Shown piece after piece: positions 17,104-25,579 of a stretch of DNA of 64,000 nt. The position numbers were made by a program, and so were the translations under genes. The notes under the pieces were generated by a model, which was not told the DNA's origin, made no database searches, and saw only the letters and a program-made list of their open reading frames with translations. How positions within the stretch are numbered: the first letter of the stretch is position 1; each line of letters starts with the position of its first letter. Source of the stretch: Bacillus sp. X1(2014) (GTDB lineage Bacteria; Bacillota; Bacilli; Bacillales_B; DSM-18226). The stretch covers positions 1-64,000 of the forward strand of contig NZ_VEED01000016.1 of NCBI RefSeq assembly GCF_007678255.1, read 5' to 3'.

Positions 17104-18585
17104 ATGCAAAGATTAACGAAGGAAACTTGGGCTGATTACAGGGAATATCCGGAAAAGGTCATACAGTTTGGTGAGGGAAATTTTTTAAGGGGCTTTGTTG
17201 ATTGGAAAATCGACAAAATGAATAAAGAAGCAAATTTTAATGGCAGTGTAGTTGTCGTTCAGCCAAGAGAACATGGAAAAATTATTCCTAAATTAAATGA
17301 ACAAGACGGGTTATACACACTTTACCTGCAAGGAATCAAGAATAAGCAAGCGGTTAGAGAGCATCACGTGATCAATTGTATCAGCAGGGGAATTAACACC
17401 TATACAGATTACTCGCAGTATATAGAGCTGGCAGAAAACCCTGAATTAAGATTTATCTTTTCTAACACAACCGAGGCGGGTATTTATTATGAGGAAAATG
17501 ATCAATTGGAGGACCAGCCGCAGAAAAGTTATCCGGCGAGGTTAACAGCTCTTTTATACCAACGATTTAAAGTATTCGCTGGTGATACTAATAAAGGATT
17601 TATCATTATTCCTTGTGAGTTAATTGATCGAAATGGTGAAAAACTGAAGGAAATCGTCCTTCAACATGCGCACACTTGGAAGCTGGGAGACGAATTTGTT
17701 CATTGGCTCCATGAGGCCAATACATTCTGCTGCAGCCTTGTCGATCGAATTGTTCCTGGTTATCCAAGTGACACGATTAATGAAATCACGGAAGAATTAG
17801 GCTATCAAGATGACCTTGTTGTCGTAGGAGAACAATACTATCAATGGGTCATTGAAGGTCCAGATTGGATTAAAGAGGAGTTCCCAACTGACAAAGCAGG
17901 TCTTGATGTTAAATTTGTCAGCAATATGACACCCTATCGGACAAGTAAAGTCAGAATTCTAAATGGTGCCCATTCTGCCATGACTCCTGTTGCTTATTTA
18001 TACGGATTAGACACGGTGGGGGAAGCTGTGACAAATGAAATCACCAAGAAGTTTGTGGAAGAGTTAATTTATGAAGAAATTATTCCTGTATTAGAGATGC
18101 CAGAACAAGAATTGAAGCTTTTTGCAGAGGCTGTGCTGGAAAGGTTTATGAATCCATTTGTTACTCACTATATGAGCAGCATTGCCTTAAACTCCATGTC
18201 TAAGTTTAAAACCAGGGATTTACCGTCTTTGCTAGAATATCTGGACAAGAAGAAGGAACTCCCTAAAAAATTAACCTTCTCGCTTAGTGCCTTAATCAGT
18301 TTCTACAAAGGAAAAAGAGGGGAAGAAGAGATTCAGCTACAGGATGATCAAGATATTTTAGTTCTGTATAAATCCTTATGGGAAAACTATGATGGAACAG
18401 ACAGCGGTATAAAACAAATCGTTACATCTGTACTTGCTTATGAAAAGGTTTGGGGTATGGACCTAAACAATGTGCCAAAGTTAACAGATGCTGTGACGAA
18501 TTATCTCATTAAAATTGAAAATGATGGGATGAGAGAAGCTATTAAAGAGGTTATTAAAATGAATGGCAGAATTGAAGTGGGTTGA
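17104..18585 (+). CDS. uxaB: Tagaturonate reductase (altronate oxidoreductase)
   Basis: UxaB reduces D-tagaturonate to D-altronate with NADH, feeding UxaA. The 493-residue protein belongs to the long-chain mannitol dehydrogenase family. The N-terminal signature is [19 protein letters not shown], and the catalytic lysine, asparagine and histidine lie in [15 protein letters not shown] prefer the ATG at 17104 over that at 17092, because the latter abuts the AAAAGGG ribosome binding site and the shorter form matches B. subtilis UxaB. A cre site lies upstream. It stands alone between the araC terminator and a repeat-filled gap. Confidence 0.9.
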   Translation: MQRLTKETWADYREYPEKVIQFGEGNFLRGFVDWKIDKMNKEANFNGSVVVVQPREHGKIIPKLNEQDGLYTLYLQGIKNKQAVREHHVINCISRGINTYTDYSQYIELAENPELRFIFSNTTEAGIYYEENDQLEDQPQKSYPARLTALLYQRFKVFAGDTNKGFIIIPCELIDRNGEKLKEIVLQHAHTWKLGDEFVHWLHEANTFCCSLVDRIVPGYPSDTINEITEELGYQDDLVVVGEQYYQWVIEGPDWIKEEFPTDKAGLDVKFVSNMTPYRTSKVRILNGAHSAMTPVAYLYGLDTVGEAVTNEITKKFVEELIYEEIIPVLEMPEQELKLFAEAVLERFMNPFVTHYMSSIALNSMSKFKTRDLPSLLEYLDKKKELPKKLTFSLSALISFYKGKRGEEEIQLQDDQDILVLYKSLWENYDGTDSGIKQIVTSVLAYEKVWGMDLNNVPKLTDAVTNYLIKIENDGMREAIKEVIKMNGRIEVG

Positions 18586-18618
18586 TCCCGATCAATTTTA
18601 TACTATATGCAAAATGGC

Positions 18619-18800
18619 AGGGAATGAGGTGATATTAACACCTTGTTCTTTTTTCTGTTTAAAAGACCTATCTGGAATCTATTAATCTATCTGTTTTTAT
18701 GGTATCGCAAATAAAGGAGCTAGTTTCGCAAACAAATCTATTATTTCGTAAAAAACTCTCTCATACCTGTTCGGATATTAGGCTCATTTGCTGAAATGGG
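18619..18800. repeat. Dispersed intergenic repeat, copy A
   Basis: From agggaatgaggt (18619) to ggctcatttgctg (about 18793) this segment closely matches 41088-41255. Shared stretches include attaacaccttgttct, attaatctatctgttt, tcgcaaataaa and actctctc. Within it tcgcaaa/tcgtaaa elements start at 18705, 18726 and 18746 (steps 21 and 20). It is non-coding and lies after uxaB. Confidence 0.75.
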
Positions 18801-18854
18801 CCTCTTTTTAGTTACCATTTTGATGGTTGGGTACTTGGTTAATAGGGTTTGAAC

Positions 18855-18985
18855 ATTTTATCTGCCACTTTGGAGACTTTATCTGCCACTTTTGGAAAAT
18901 ATCAGCCGCTTTCCCGCTTTTATCGGCCACTTTTAGAATATATCTGCCGCTTTTCCATTTTTATCGGCCACCTCCCGTTTTCCTA
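18855..18985. repeat. Tandem 20-21-bp repeat, six units
   Basis: The motif t(c/a)tgcc or tcggcc within tat-c-gcc-cttt starts at 18861, 18882, 18902, 18923, 18943 and 18964, alternating 21 and 20 bases. It lies between repeat copy A and a GGGACGGTTC-type hairpin element. No coding potential was seen. Confidence 0.8.
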
Positions 18986-18999
18986 CTATAATCCCAGGG

Positions 19000-19058
19000 G
19001 ACCATTCAAGTGGTCACTTTAATCTCCTCAAAAAAAGCCAGAGGAAACGTCCCCTTCT
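19000..19058. repeat. Dispersed hairpin element, copy with ggggacc/cgtcccc arms
   Basis: Contains ggggaccattcaagtggtc, actttaatctc, aaaaaaagccagagg and aaacgtcccc, the same order of blocks as at 3104-3166. It directly follows the 21-bp tract. Confidence 0.65.
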
Positions 19059-19139
19059 CTTAAGACTAAATTAAGGTTGGCGTTTCATAATGCAGACATG
19101 GACTTAGTAAGCATTTAAAAATTGAAAGGAGTCCTTCAC

Positions 19140-19484
19140 ATGCAAAAAAAGAAATTTACCTCTTGGGGAGTGAGCTTTGCCAGTCTTGCTCTTGTCGCGG
19201 GAATGATGTCATATATGGGAATTACCAATAAAGATACAACAAGCACAACAACTACAGTAGCAACAACACAAAATTCAACTCAAGTCTATCAAAGTGAGAG
19301 CAACCAAGATTCATCAATCACCTATGAGGTCCCTAGCCGAACTACTGATACTAGTACATCAACTGATACTAGTGAATCTACGGATACTTTTGAAACTAGG
19401 CAGTCAGATGACCAATCTTTTTCACAAGACCATTCGTTTCCAAGTCAACATGGAGGCTTTGATACGACAACCGGAGGAACCTGA
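19140..19484 (+). CDS. Small exported Ser/Thr-rich protein with C-terminal flavinylation-like motif
   Basis: This 114-residue protein begins with a basic stretch and one hydrophobic segment (about residues 5-27, WGVSFASLALVAGMMSYMGI), a signal peptide or membrane anchor. The rest is low-complexity and rich in Ser, Thr, Asp and Gln. It ends FDTTTGGT. The last seven residues, DTTTGGT, fit the ApbE target pattern D-x-x-(S/T)-G-(A/G)-T known from NqrC-type proteins, where the final Thr receives FMN. An ApbE gene follows immediately, which supports this reading. I chose the ATG at 19140, since AAAGGAG lies just before it. The next 42 bases encode a near-copy of the C-terminal motif in another frame, suggesting a frameshift. 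No database family is recognised. Confidence 0.6.
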   Translation: MQKKKFTSWGVSFASLALVAGMMSYMGITNKDTTSTTTTVATTQNSTQVYQSESNQDSSITYEVPSRTTDTSTSTDTSESTDTFETRQSDDQSFSQDHSFPSQHGGFDTTTGGT

Positions 19485-19525
19485 TGAACGATGGTGCATT
19501 TGAGACTACTACAGGAGGAAATTGA
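19484..19525 (+). other. Short reading frame repeating the DTTTGGT-like motif
   Basis: An ATG overlapping the preceding stop (TGATG) opens a 13-residue frame ending GAFETTTGGN, behind the Shine-Dalgarno-like GGAGGA. It repeats GGFDTTTGGT of the upstream gene almost exactly. A single-base change would fuse it to the upstream protein as a second motif, although its final residue is Asn instead of Thr. It may be a frameshifted C-terminus, a coupled micropeptide or only a duplicated ribosome binding region. Confidence 0.4.
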
Positions 19526-19527
19526 AC

Positions 19528-20406
19528 ATGTATAAGTATAACTTTAATTCTATGAGTACAATGGTACAACTATCAATCAATCAAGAACTATTCGCCAATG
19601 ATCTCATGCCAGTATACAAATTATTTGCCTCTGTTGAAGACACCTGCAGCCGGTTTAAAGAAGATAGTGAGTTATCCAAGTTAAATCAGCAGCTAGGGCA
19701 GGAAGTCGAGGTATCGGATCAATTATTTAGTATTTTAAAAGAAGCACTTAGATTTTACGAAGAAACAGATGGAGTATTTCATCCTGGTATTTTGTCAGCA
19801 ATTGAAAACTGCGGGTATACAAAATCGATTGAGTATATTAAAGGGAGGGAGTTGCTGGCTCCATCCCCTATAGCCCCAGTGTTTACGAAAATGAGACCTT
19901 ATCAATTAGATGAGGAAAGACAAACAGTGGTTTTGCATACTCGTATTGATTTAGGTGGAATCGCTAAGGGCTGGGTGGTCGATCGTGCAGCTGATATATT
20001 ATCCGATATTGGATATGGATTTGTTAATGTTGGCGGAGATATACGGATCTTTGGAAGTCTGCCGCGGCACTTAAACATTGGTATTGAAGATCCCTTTGAC
20101 CCATCAAAAATGCTCTCTTCCGTCCAAGTAACTGATGGGGCTGTCGCCACATCTACTTCGATGAAAAGAAGATGGAAAGTGAATGGAAGTAGTAAGCATC
20201 ACCTGATTGATGCCACAACAGGCGAACCGTCTGCGAGCAAGATTATCTCTTCTACGGTAACGGCGCCTACGGCAGTTGAAGCAGATGTATTAGCGAAAGT
20301 AGTTCTATTATTGGGAGAAGAGCGCGGAAAGGCATTGCTTTCTATCAAAAAGAATCCAGCGGTTATCATAAATGAAGCAAAAGAAATTTGGAGAGGTGGC
20401 GAATAA
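19528..20406 (+). CDS. apbE: FAD:protein FMN transferase (ApbE family)
   Basis: ApbE proteins attach FMN from FAD to a threonine of exported redox proteins. This 292-residue protein has the family signatures DLGGIAKGWVVD, NVGGDIRIFG, DGAVATST and HLIDATTGEP, which bind FAD and magnesium. No signal peptide or lipobox is present, although Firmicute ApbE proteins are often lipoproteins, so either it acts inside or the export signal has been lost. I chose the ATG at 19528 behind AGGAGG, since the in-frame TTG at 19522 is too close to the site. It lies between the candidate target protein and a disrupted ferric-reductase-like membrane gene. Confidence 0.88.
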   Translation: MYKYNFNSMSTMVQLSINQELFANDLMPVYKLFASVEDTCSRFKEDSELSKLNQQLGQEVEVSDQLFSILKEALRFYEETDGVFHPGILSAIENCGYTKSIEYIKGRELLAPSPIAPVFTKMRPYQLDEERQTVVLHTRIDLGGIAKGWVVDRAADILSDIGYGFVNVGGDIRIFGSLPRHLNIGIEDPFDPSKMLSSVQVTDGAVATSTSMKRRWKVNGSSKHHLIDATTGEPSASKIISSTVTAPTAVEADVLAKVVLLLGEERGKALLSIKKNPAVIINEAKEIWRGGE

Positions 20407-20407
20407 A

Positions 20408-20834
20408 ATGGAATCTCTTGAATGGTATGCAATCCGAGCTACAGGGATTGTCGCATATCTATTATTATATTTAGCGGTCACTAGGAATTTTGCTGATTGA
20501 TACTTATATGAAATTTAGTTGGTCTGATATTCTAATTCCATTTAGCGGCAGCTATGAAACGGTTTCTATGGGATTAGGTTCGATTGCGACGTATATCTTA
20601 ATTTTAACGATTGTCACTTCGAAGTTCCGTAAGAAAATTGGTTACCAAAGATGGCAGAAGCTGCATGCTCTTAACCCCATTCTTTATATTCTAGTTACTG
20701 TACACGGGTTAATGAGTGGTACGGATTTCCAAGGGACGGTTTTAGCGGTGGTTAATATCGTACCAGTAGTTCTCATGTTAGGAATGTTTCCTTCTGATAA
20801 GAAGAAGTTAATGGAGGGGAATGGAGCAATTTAG
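20408..20834 (+). pseudogene. Ferric reductase-like transmembrane protein, disrupted
   Basis: The first frame (ATG 20408 to TGA 20500) encodes 30 residues, including one membrane helix (AIRATGIVAYLLLYLAV). The rest continues in another frame from about 20490, beginning LIDTYMKFSWSDILIPFSGSYE, with three further membrane helices to 20834. Joined together they give about 140 residues in the order expected of ferric-reductase-like (YedZ/MsrQ-type) proteins. The segment between helices 1 and 2 that normally carries a heme-ligating His region is missing, so a deletion with frameshift is likely. The retained part has a histidine in VTVHGLMSG. Its place after apbE suggests it once passed electrons to a flavinylated partner. 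Confidence 0.7.
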
Positions 20835-20836
20835 AA

Positions 20837-20868
20837 ATGGGTTGGAGGTTTCTCCAAGCCATTTTTTT
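20837..20868 (+). terminator. Terminator, first of two identical copies
   Basis: atgggttggag pairs with ctccaagccat around gttt, followed by seven Ts. The same sequence, with its flank aatttagaa, occurs at 27862-27900. The remaining bases to 21053 hold no visible gene. Confidence 0.85.
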
Positions 20869-21053
20869 ATTTCCCCAACCTGACCTTAATTTCCATATTT
20901 TTATAGAAGCATAGATAACGAGAGATTGTATCATAGAGTAAGAAGTAATATACACAAATATATTCTCTATATCGGTAAAATATAAGATGATCTGCACAAA
21001 TAAGAAGGTTTTATTTGATAACTATGGCATTTTTTGGGATATAATGCGCAAAA

Positions 21054-21067
21054 GATAAACGCTTACA
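21054..21067 (+). promoter_or_regulatory. cre-like site before the frl operon
   Basis: gataaacgcttaca matches 12 of 14 positions of the cre consensus and lies just upstream of the CodY-like box and promoter. Confidence 0.4.
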
Positions 21068-21082
21068 AGACTTTTAATTGAT

Positions 21083-21097
21083 AATTTTCAGAATAAT
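21083..21097 (+). promoter_or_regulatory. CodY-like box, frl promoter 1
   Basis: aattttcagaataat matches AATTTTCWGAAAATT at 13 of 15 positions. The B. subtilis frl operon is known to be CodY-controlled. The same box with the same spacing stands before the second frlB gene. Confidence 0.6.
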
Positions 21098-21099
21098 TG

Positions 21100-21128
21100 T
21101 TGACTTTTTTCGACTTAGTAATTAATAT
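21100..21128 (+). promoter_or_regulatory. SigA-type promoter of the frl operon
   Basis: TTGACT (21100-21105) and TAATAT (21123-21128) are separated by 17 bases. The FrlR-type palindrome begins at the -10 element. Confidence 0.65.
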
Positions 21129-21145
21129 AATGTTATATAACGTTA
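21128..21145. promoter_or_regulatory. FrlR-type operator 1
   Basis: taatgttatataacgtta is a near-perfect palindrome overlapping the -10 and start region. It closely resembles the perfect palindrome at 26487-26510 before the second frlB. Confidence 0.65.
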
Positions 21146-21221
21146 CTAATCTTTGCGAATTATATTACTATTCTATAATAGTGAAAAAATTGAAGAAAAA
21201 TAATAAGGAGGATGGAAAAAA

Positions 21222-22031
21222 ATGAAAAAGGGAATTTTAAAATCAGTAACAGGGATCGCATTAAGTGCGCTTCTCACTATTTCATTAGCAGGTTGTGGAA
21301 CATCAGAGAAGGCTGAAGCAAAGGAAGGAATAAAGGAAAAAGGGAAAATTGTTGTTGGTATGATGGCTGCTACACCTCCGTATGAGTTCCACGCCGTTGA
21401 CGGTGGAAAAGATAAAATTATTGGTTCTGATATTAAGTTAATCGATGAAGTAACAAAAGATTTAGGTGTTAAATATGAAATTAAAGATATGGATTTCGAT
21501 GGTTTGTTAGTTGCTCTTCAAGCTGGAAAAATTGACATGATTGTTTCGGCTATCAGTCCAACAGAGGAAAGAGAAAAAAATGCAGATTTCACAAATGTGT
21601 ACTATAAAGATAGACACGTAATGGTCGTTCGTAAAAAAGAAGTGGACAAGTTTACATCAAATGACGATTTGAAGAAAGCAAGAATTGCTGCGATTAAATC
21701 TTCTGTACAACAACAAATAGTAGAAAAAGAATTTCCAAATGCGGAGTTAAAATTATTAGGAAAGTCTACTGAATTAGCGATGGATTTAGCAGCTAACAAA
21801 GTCGATGCAGTCCTAGTAGATCGCCCGACTGCTACACTTCTTATTAAAAGCAACCCTAAATTAGCGTTAACTGAACTTCTATTTGATGACGATACAGCAG
21901 GGGCGGCAATTGCTCTGCCTAATGGTACAGATAAAGAAGTTATGGATCAGATTAATAAGACGATTGAAAGAACAAAACCTGAATATGAAAAGTGGTTAAC
22001 AGACGCAATGTCAAAAGTAAAACAAAATTAA
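21222..22031 (+). CDS. Amino-acid-type ABC transporter solute-binding lipoprotein (fructosamine uptake)
   Basis: This 269-residue binding protein of the polar amino acid family (SBP_bac_3) has a lipoprotein signal ending LAGC, with Cys25 as the likely lipidated residue. The N-lobe begins KIVVGMMAATPPYEF, and the typical GFDxxLxxAL-like segment appears as DFDGLLVALQAGKIDMI. It is the first gene of the operon with permease, ATPase, frlD and frlB, so its ligand is probably a fructosyl-amino acid (Amadori compound). In B. subtilis the frl transporter is of the sugar type (FrlOMN), so uptake here uses another transporter class. The ATG at 21222 follows AAGGAGGA. Confidence 0.8.
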   Translation: MKKGILKSVTGIALSALLTISLAGCGTSEKAEAKEGIKEKGKIVVGMMAATPPYEFHAVDGGKDKIIGSDIKLIDEVTKDLGVKYEIKDMDFDGLLVALQAGKIDMIVSAISPTEEREKNADFTNVYYKDRHVMVVRKKEVDKFTSNDDLKKARIAAIKSSVQQQIVEKEFPNAELKLLGKSTELAMDLAANKVDAVLVDRPTATLLIKSNPKLALTELLFDDDTAGAAIALPNGTDKEVMDQINKTIERTKPEYEKWLTDAMSKVKQN

Positions 22032-22134
22032 TGGTATTCAAATAGTTATCCCGATCTGATACAAAGCTTATTTCTAACCTTTTATCAGATCGGTTTCGAG
22101 AGTTGTAAAAACCACTTTAAAAGGGGGGAGTCAA

Positions 22135-22797
22135 TTGAATTTTTCATTTCTTGGAACATATTATCAATTTTTCTTAACAGGGATCTATATAACCATCATT
22201 TTAGCTGTAATTGCAGTGGTATTAGGAAGTATCCTTGGTGTTGCCCTAACCCTTTTAAGACGGTCCAGATATAAAGTCGTAAAGTTAATTGGGGACATTT
22301 ATGTTGAATTTGTAAGAGGTACACCGCTCCTTGCTCAAATTTATATTATTTACGTCGGAGTACCTGCTCTTTTTAATGGAAGTGATATTCCGGATTTGGC
22401 GGTAGGTGCAATCGCCTTGTCGCTTAATGCTGCAGCATATATTTCTGAAACAATTCGATCCGGTATTGAAGCGGTTAGTAAGGGTCAAATGGAAGCGGCA
22501 AGAAGCTTGGGGATGAATCAAAGACTCGCAATGTTCGACATTATTATGCCTCAAGCATTTAAAAACATTTTACCGGCCCTAGGTAATCAGTTTATAGGCA
22601 GTATAAAGGATTCTTCAATCGTCTCTGTTATCGGTGTGGCTGAGCTGATGTATAAAACAACCATTGTTAGAGGAAATACAGCATTAGGCTTGGAACCAAT
22701 CATCGTAGCCTCACTTGGCTATCTAGTACTGACATTTACATTGTCGAGATTACTGGGGATTGTTGAAAGGAGGTTGAAGACTAGTGATCACCGTTAA
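22135..22797 (+). CDS. Amino-acid-type ABC transporter permease
   Basis: This 220-residue His/Glu/Gln-family permease has about five membrane helices. The early signature [18 protein letters not shown] is characteristic of amino acid permeases. The EAA loop [22 protein letters not shown] contacts the ATPase. It starts with TTG at 22135 behind AAAGGGGGGAG. Its 3' end overlaps the ATPase start by 14 bases. It probably forms a homodimer in the membrane, since no second permease is present in the operon. Confidence 0.85.
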   Translation: MNFSFLGTYYQFFLTGIYITIILAVIAVVLGSILGVALTLLRRSRYKVVKLIGDIYVEFVRGTPLLAQIYIIYVGVPALFNGSDIPDLAVGAIALSLNAAAYISETIRSGIEAVSKGQMEAARSLGMNQRLAMFDIIMPQAFKNILPALGNQFIGSIKDSSIVSVIGVAELMYKTTIVRGNTALGLEPIIVASLGYLVLTFTLSRLLGIVERRLKTSDHR

Positions 22798-23506
22798 GGA
22801 TTTACATAAGAGTTTTGGAAAAAATGAAGTTTTAAGAGGGATCGATGTCACGATCAAAAAGGGGGAAGTAGTGGTTGTCATTGGTCCTTCAGGCTCAGGT
22901 AAAAGTACGTTCTTAAGATGTCTCAACCTATTGGAAGTTCCAACAGGCGGAAGCATTGTGGTGAATGGGCAAGATATTACAGCTAAGAGTGTCAATATTG
23001 ACAAAGTAAGAGAAAAGATGGGGATGGTTTTCCAACAATTTAATTTATTTCCCCACAAAACGGTTTGTCAAAATATCTGCCACGCTCCCATTAAAGTAAA
23101 GGGAATGAAGCAAGCAGAAGCAAAGGAATTAGCGGAAGAGCTATTAAAAAAAGTAGGTTTATTGGAAAAGATCAACGCTTATCCTTCTTCTTTGTCCGGC
23201 GGCCAGCAGCAGCGGATTGCCATCGCAAGGGCACTAGCGATGAAGCCTGATGTTATGTTATTCGATGAACCTACATCTGCTTTGGATCCTGAAATGGTTG
23301 GAGAGGTTTTGGCGGTTATGAAAGACCTTGCCAAAGAAGGCATGACCATGGTCGTTGTTACACATGAAATGGGATTTGCCAAAGAAGTGGGCGACCGAAT
23401 TCTGTTCATTGATCAAGGAATGATTATGGAAGAAAATAACCCAAATGAATTTTTCGAAAATCCAAAGCATCCAAGGACGATTGATTTCTTATCAAAGGTG
23501 CTATAA
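22784..23506 (+). CDS. Amino-acid-type ABC transporter ATPase
   Basis: This 240-residue ABC ATPase has the Walker [10 protein letters not shown], a Q-loop in [12 protein letters not shown], the signature [15 protein letters not shown] and the Walker [15 protein letters not shown], followed by the H-loop VVTHEM. It belongs to the polar amino acid branch (GlnQ-like). The GTG start at 22784 is preceded by AAAGGAGG inside the permease gene. It energises the fructosamine importer encoded by the two upstream genes. Confidence 0.88.
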   Translation: MITVKDLHKSFGKNEVLRGIDVTIKKGEVVVVIGPSGSGKSTFLRCLNLLEVPTGGSIVVNGQDITAKSVNIDKVREKMGMVFQQFNLFPHKTVCQNICHAPIKVKGMKQAEAKELAEELLKKVGLLEKINAYPSSLSGGQQQRIAIARALAMKPDVMLFDEPTSALDPEMVGEVLAVMKDLAKEGMTMVVVTHEMGFAKEVGDRILFIDQGMIMEENNPNEFFENPKHPRTIDFLSKVL

Positions 23507-23520
23507 GAGAGGTTCTAATA

Positions 23521-24366
23521 ATGAAAGTAATTGGAATAGGTGACAATGTAGTAGATAAATATGAACACATTCGTACCATGTATCCAGGTGGAAATGCCCT
23601 GAATTTCGCCGTCTATGCCAAAAGGCTTGGCGTGGAAGCAGCATTTCTGGGTGCATTTGGAACAGATTGTGAAGCAGCACACGTACAGGAAAGCATCCAG
23701 GAAATTGGACTAGATACTAGTCATTGTAAGGTTTATGAAGGAGAGAACGGCTGTGCCAGAGTGACCCTGAAAGACGGAGATCGGGTATTTATAGGAAGCA
23801 ACCGCTGCGGTGTATTAAGGGAGCAAGGATTAAATTTAACATCTGGGGATCTAAGCTATATCAAAGAATTTGATTTAGTCCACACAGGCCTTTATGGGTT
23901 TACGGAACCGGAATTGGCGAGGATTAAAGAGTTGGATGTTCCAATCGGCTTCGATTTTTCATCCGATTTTACTGAAAATCATGTAAATGAAATTGTTCCA
24001 TTTGTGGATTATGCCTATTTTTCCTGCAGTCATCTAAAGACAGATGAGATGCTTAATCTGATGTTAAAGGTGACAAAAATGGGCTGCAAATTGGTGCTAT
24101 GCACCATGGGGGAAAAAGGAGCTCTATTATTCGATGGCGATAAATTCTACGTGCAGGAACCAAAGCTTGTTAAAGCAATCGACACAATGGGAGCGGGCGA
24201 TTCTTTCATCACTTGCTTTATGGTGAACTACATAAGCCAAATCAAAGAAGGCATTTTAGAACAAGACCAAATCATTACCATGAGCCTGGAGAAAGCAGCT
24301 GTTTTCTCATCCCAGCAATGCCTGGATGATGGCTCCTTTGGTTACGGAAAGGTATATGATTGGTAG
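23521..24366 (+). CDS. frlD: Fructosamine 6-kinase (FrlD)
   Basis: FrlD phosphorylates fructosyl-amino acids at C6 of the sugar, making the substrate of FrlB. The 281-residue PfkB-family protein has the N-terminal GIGDNVVDKY and glycine-rich YPGGNALNFAVYAK, and ends with the catalytic motif DTMGAGDSFITCF. Length and sequence fit B. subtilis FrlD (284 residues). It starts 14 bases after the ATPase stop, and frlB follows 108 bases downstream, so the operon covers transport, activation and cleavage of Amadori products. Confidence 0.9.
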   Translation: MKVIGIGDNVVDKYEHIRTMYPGGNALNFAVYAKRLGVEAAFLGAFGTDCEAAHVQESIQEIGLDTSHCKVYEGENGCARVTLKDGDRVFIGSNRCGVLREQGLNLTSGDLSYIKEFDLVHTGLYGFTEPELARIKELDVPIGFDFSSDFTENHVNEIVPFVDYAYFSCSHLKTDEMLNLMLKVTKMGCKLVLCTMGEKGALLFDGDKFYVQEPKLVKAIDTMGAGDSFITCFMVNYISQIKEGILEQDQIITMSLEKAAVFSSQQCLDDGSFGYGKVYDW

Positions 24367-24474
24367 ATTCATGTCTATGAAAAGAAGAGAACAAATAGCG
24401 GGAATAAATGTTCATTAGATTATTTTTTAGATGCAAAGGCTCTATAAATATAAAGATTATTGGAGGAGAAATAA

Positions 24475-25443
24475 GTGGAACTAAATTACATCATTAGACA
24501 AATTCAGGAAAAGCAGCCAAATATCAAGAGTGTATTTTTTGTAGGATGTGGTGCATCTAAGGCAGAATTATATCCTGCAAATTATTTCTTAGAAGGAAAT
24601 GCAAAACAACTTCGTACAAGTCTACATACAGCAAACGAATTTAACTATGTAACTCCAATTTCTGTTGATGAAACTAGTATCGTCATCACATGTTCTTTAG
24701 GAGGAACAACTCCAGAAACGGTAACAGCTACTTCAAAAGCTAAAGAATTAGGCGCACACGTTATCTCGGTTACACACGTTGAAGATTCTGCCATCACTAA
24801 AGATGCTGACTATGTTGTTTACCATGGCTGGGAAGCAAACTACGCTGCAAAATTGGAAAAAATGACAAAAGTTCTAGGACTTGCTGTTGAAATTTTAAAC
24901 CAATTTGAAGGCTATGAGCACTACAACAAAATGCTGGACGGCTTCTCAAAAATTTATGATTTAATTGAATCTTCAGTGGCAACTGTTCTTCCGCAAGCAA
25001 AAGCATTTGCTGATTCTTACAAAGATGAGCCCGTCATTTATGTAATGAGCAGCGGGGCAACTCACGAAGTAGCTTACGCTTTCTCTATCTGTTTGCTAAT
25101 GGAAATGCAATGGATCAACTCTGGAAGCTTCCATGACGGTGAATTCTTCCACGGACCATTCGAAATCGTTGACAAAGGCATACCATTCCTATTATTGATG
25201 AATGACGGCCGCACAAGAGCAATGGATTCAAGAGCACTTGAGTTCCTGAATCGATTTGATGCAAAAACAACTGTTGTTGATGCGAAAGACTTCGGCTTAG
25301 GCTCTGTGATTGCAAAAGAAGTGGTTGATTACTTTAACCCAATGCTAATTACTGGTGTGATCCGTGTTTATGCAGAACAATTGGCAATTGCCCGTAACCA
25401 TCCGCTATCAAAAAGAAGATATATGTGGAAACTGGAATATTAA
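24475..25443 (+). CDS. frlB: Fructosamine-6-phosphate deglycase (FrlB), copy 1
   Basis: FrlB cleaves fructosamine-6-phosphate to glucose-6-phosphate and the free amino acid. The 322-residue protein has two SIS domains. The first carries VFFVGCGASKAEL and ITCSLGGTTPETV, the second VIYVMSSGATHEVAY and the conserved HDGEFFHGPFEIV. The GTG at 24475 follows TTGGAGGAG. It ends the operon; a strong terminator follows at 25457. A second copy at 26541 has the same length and is nearly identical along most of its sequence. Confidence 0.92.
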   Translation: MELNYIIRQIQEKQPNIKSVFFVGCGASKAELYPANYFLEGNAKQLRTSLHTANEFNYVTPISVDETSIVITCSLGGTTPETVTATSKAKELGAHVISVTHVEDSAITKDADYVVYHGWEANYAAKLEKMTKVLGLAVEILNQFEGYEHYNKMLDGFSKIYDLIESSVATVLPQAKAFADSYKDEPVIYVMSSGATHEVAYAFSICLLMEMQWINSGSFHDGEFFHGPFEIVDKGIPFLLLMNDGRTRAMDSRALEFLNRFDAKTTVVDAKDFGLGSVIAKEVVDYFNPMLITGVIRVYAEQLAIARNHPLSKRRYMWKLEY

Positions 25444-25456
25444 TCTATTAATTATA

Positions 25457-25495
25457 AACAAAACAGGTATCGTTATTAACGATACCTGTTTTGTT
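25457..25495 (+). terminator. Terminator of the frl operon
   Basis: A near-perfect long stem (about 19 bp) containing acaggtatcgtta and its complement around a single-base centre, with A/T flanks, follows frlB copy 1. Confidence 0.85.
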
Positions 25496-25579
25496 GAATG
25501 GAATAAGTGGACAGAAGCAAATTTTTTCTAAGGGAATAAGGAAACTTCTCCGCCATTGACAGAGAAGTTTACAGATCCT

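Noticed and set aside
19351..19380. tactagta-like operators within the small exported protein gene
   Set aside because: They are codons for repeated Asp-Thr-Ser in a low-complexity region and are not at a promoter.
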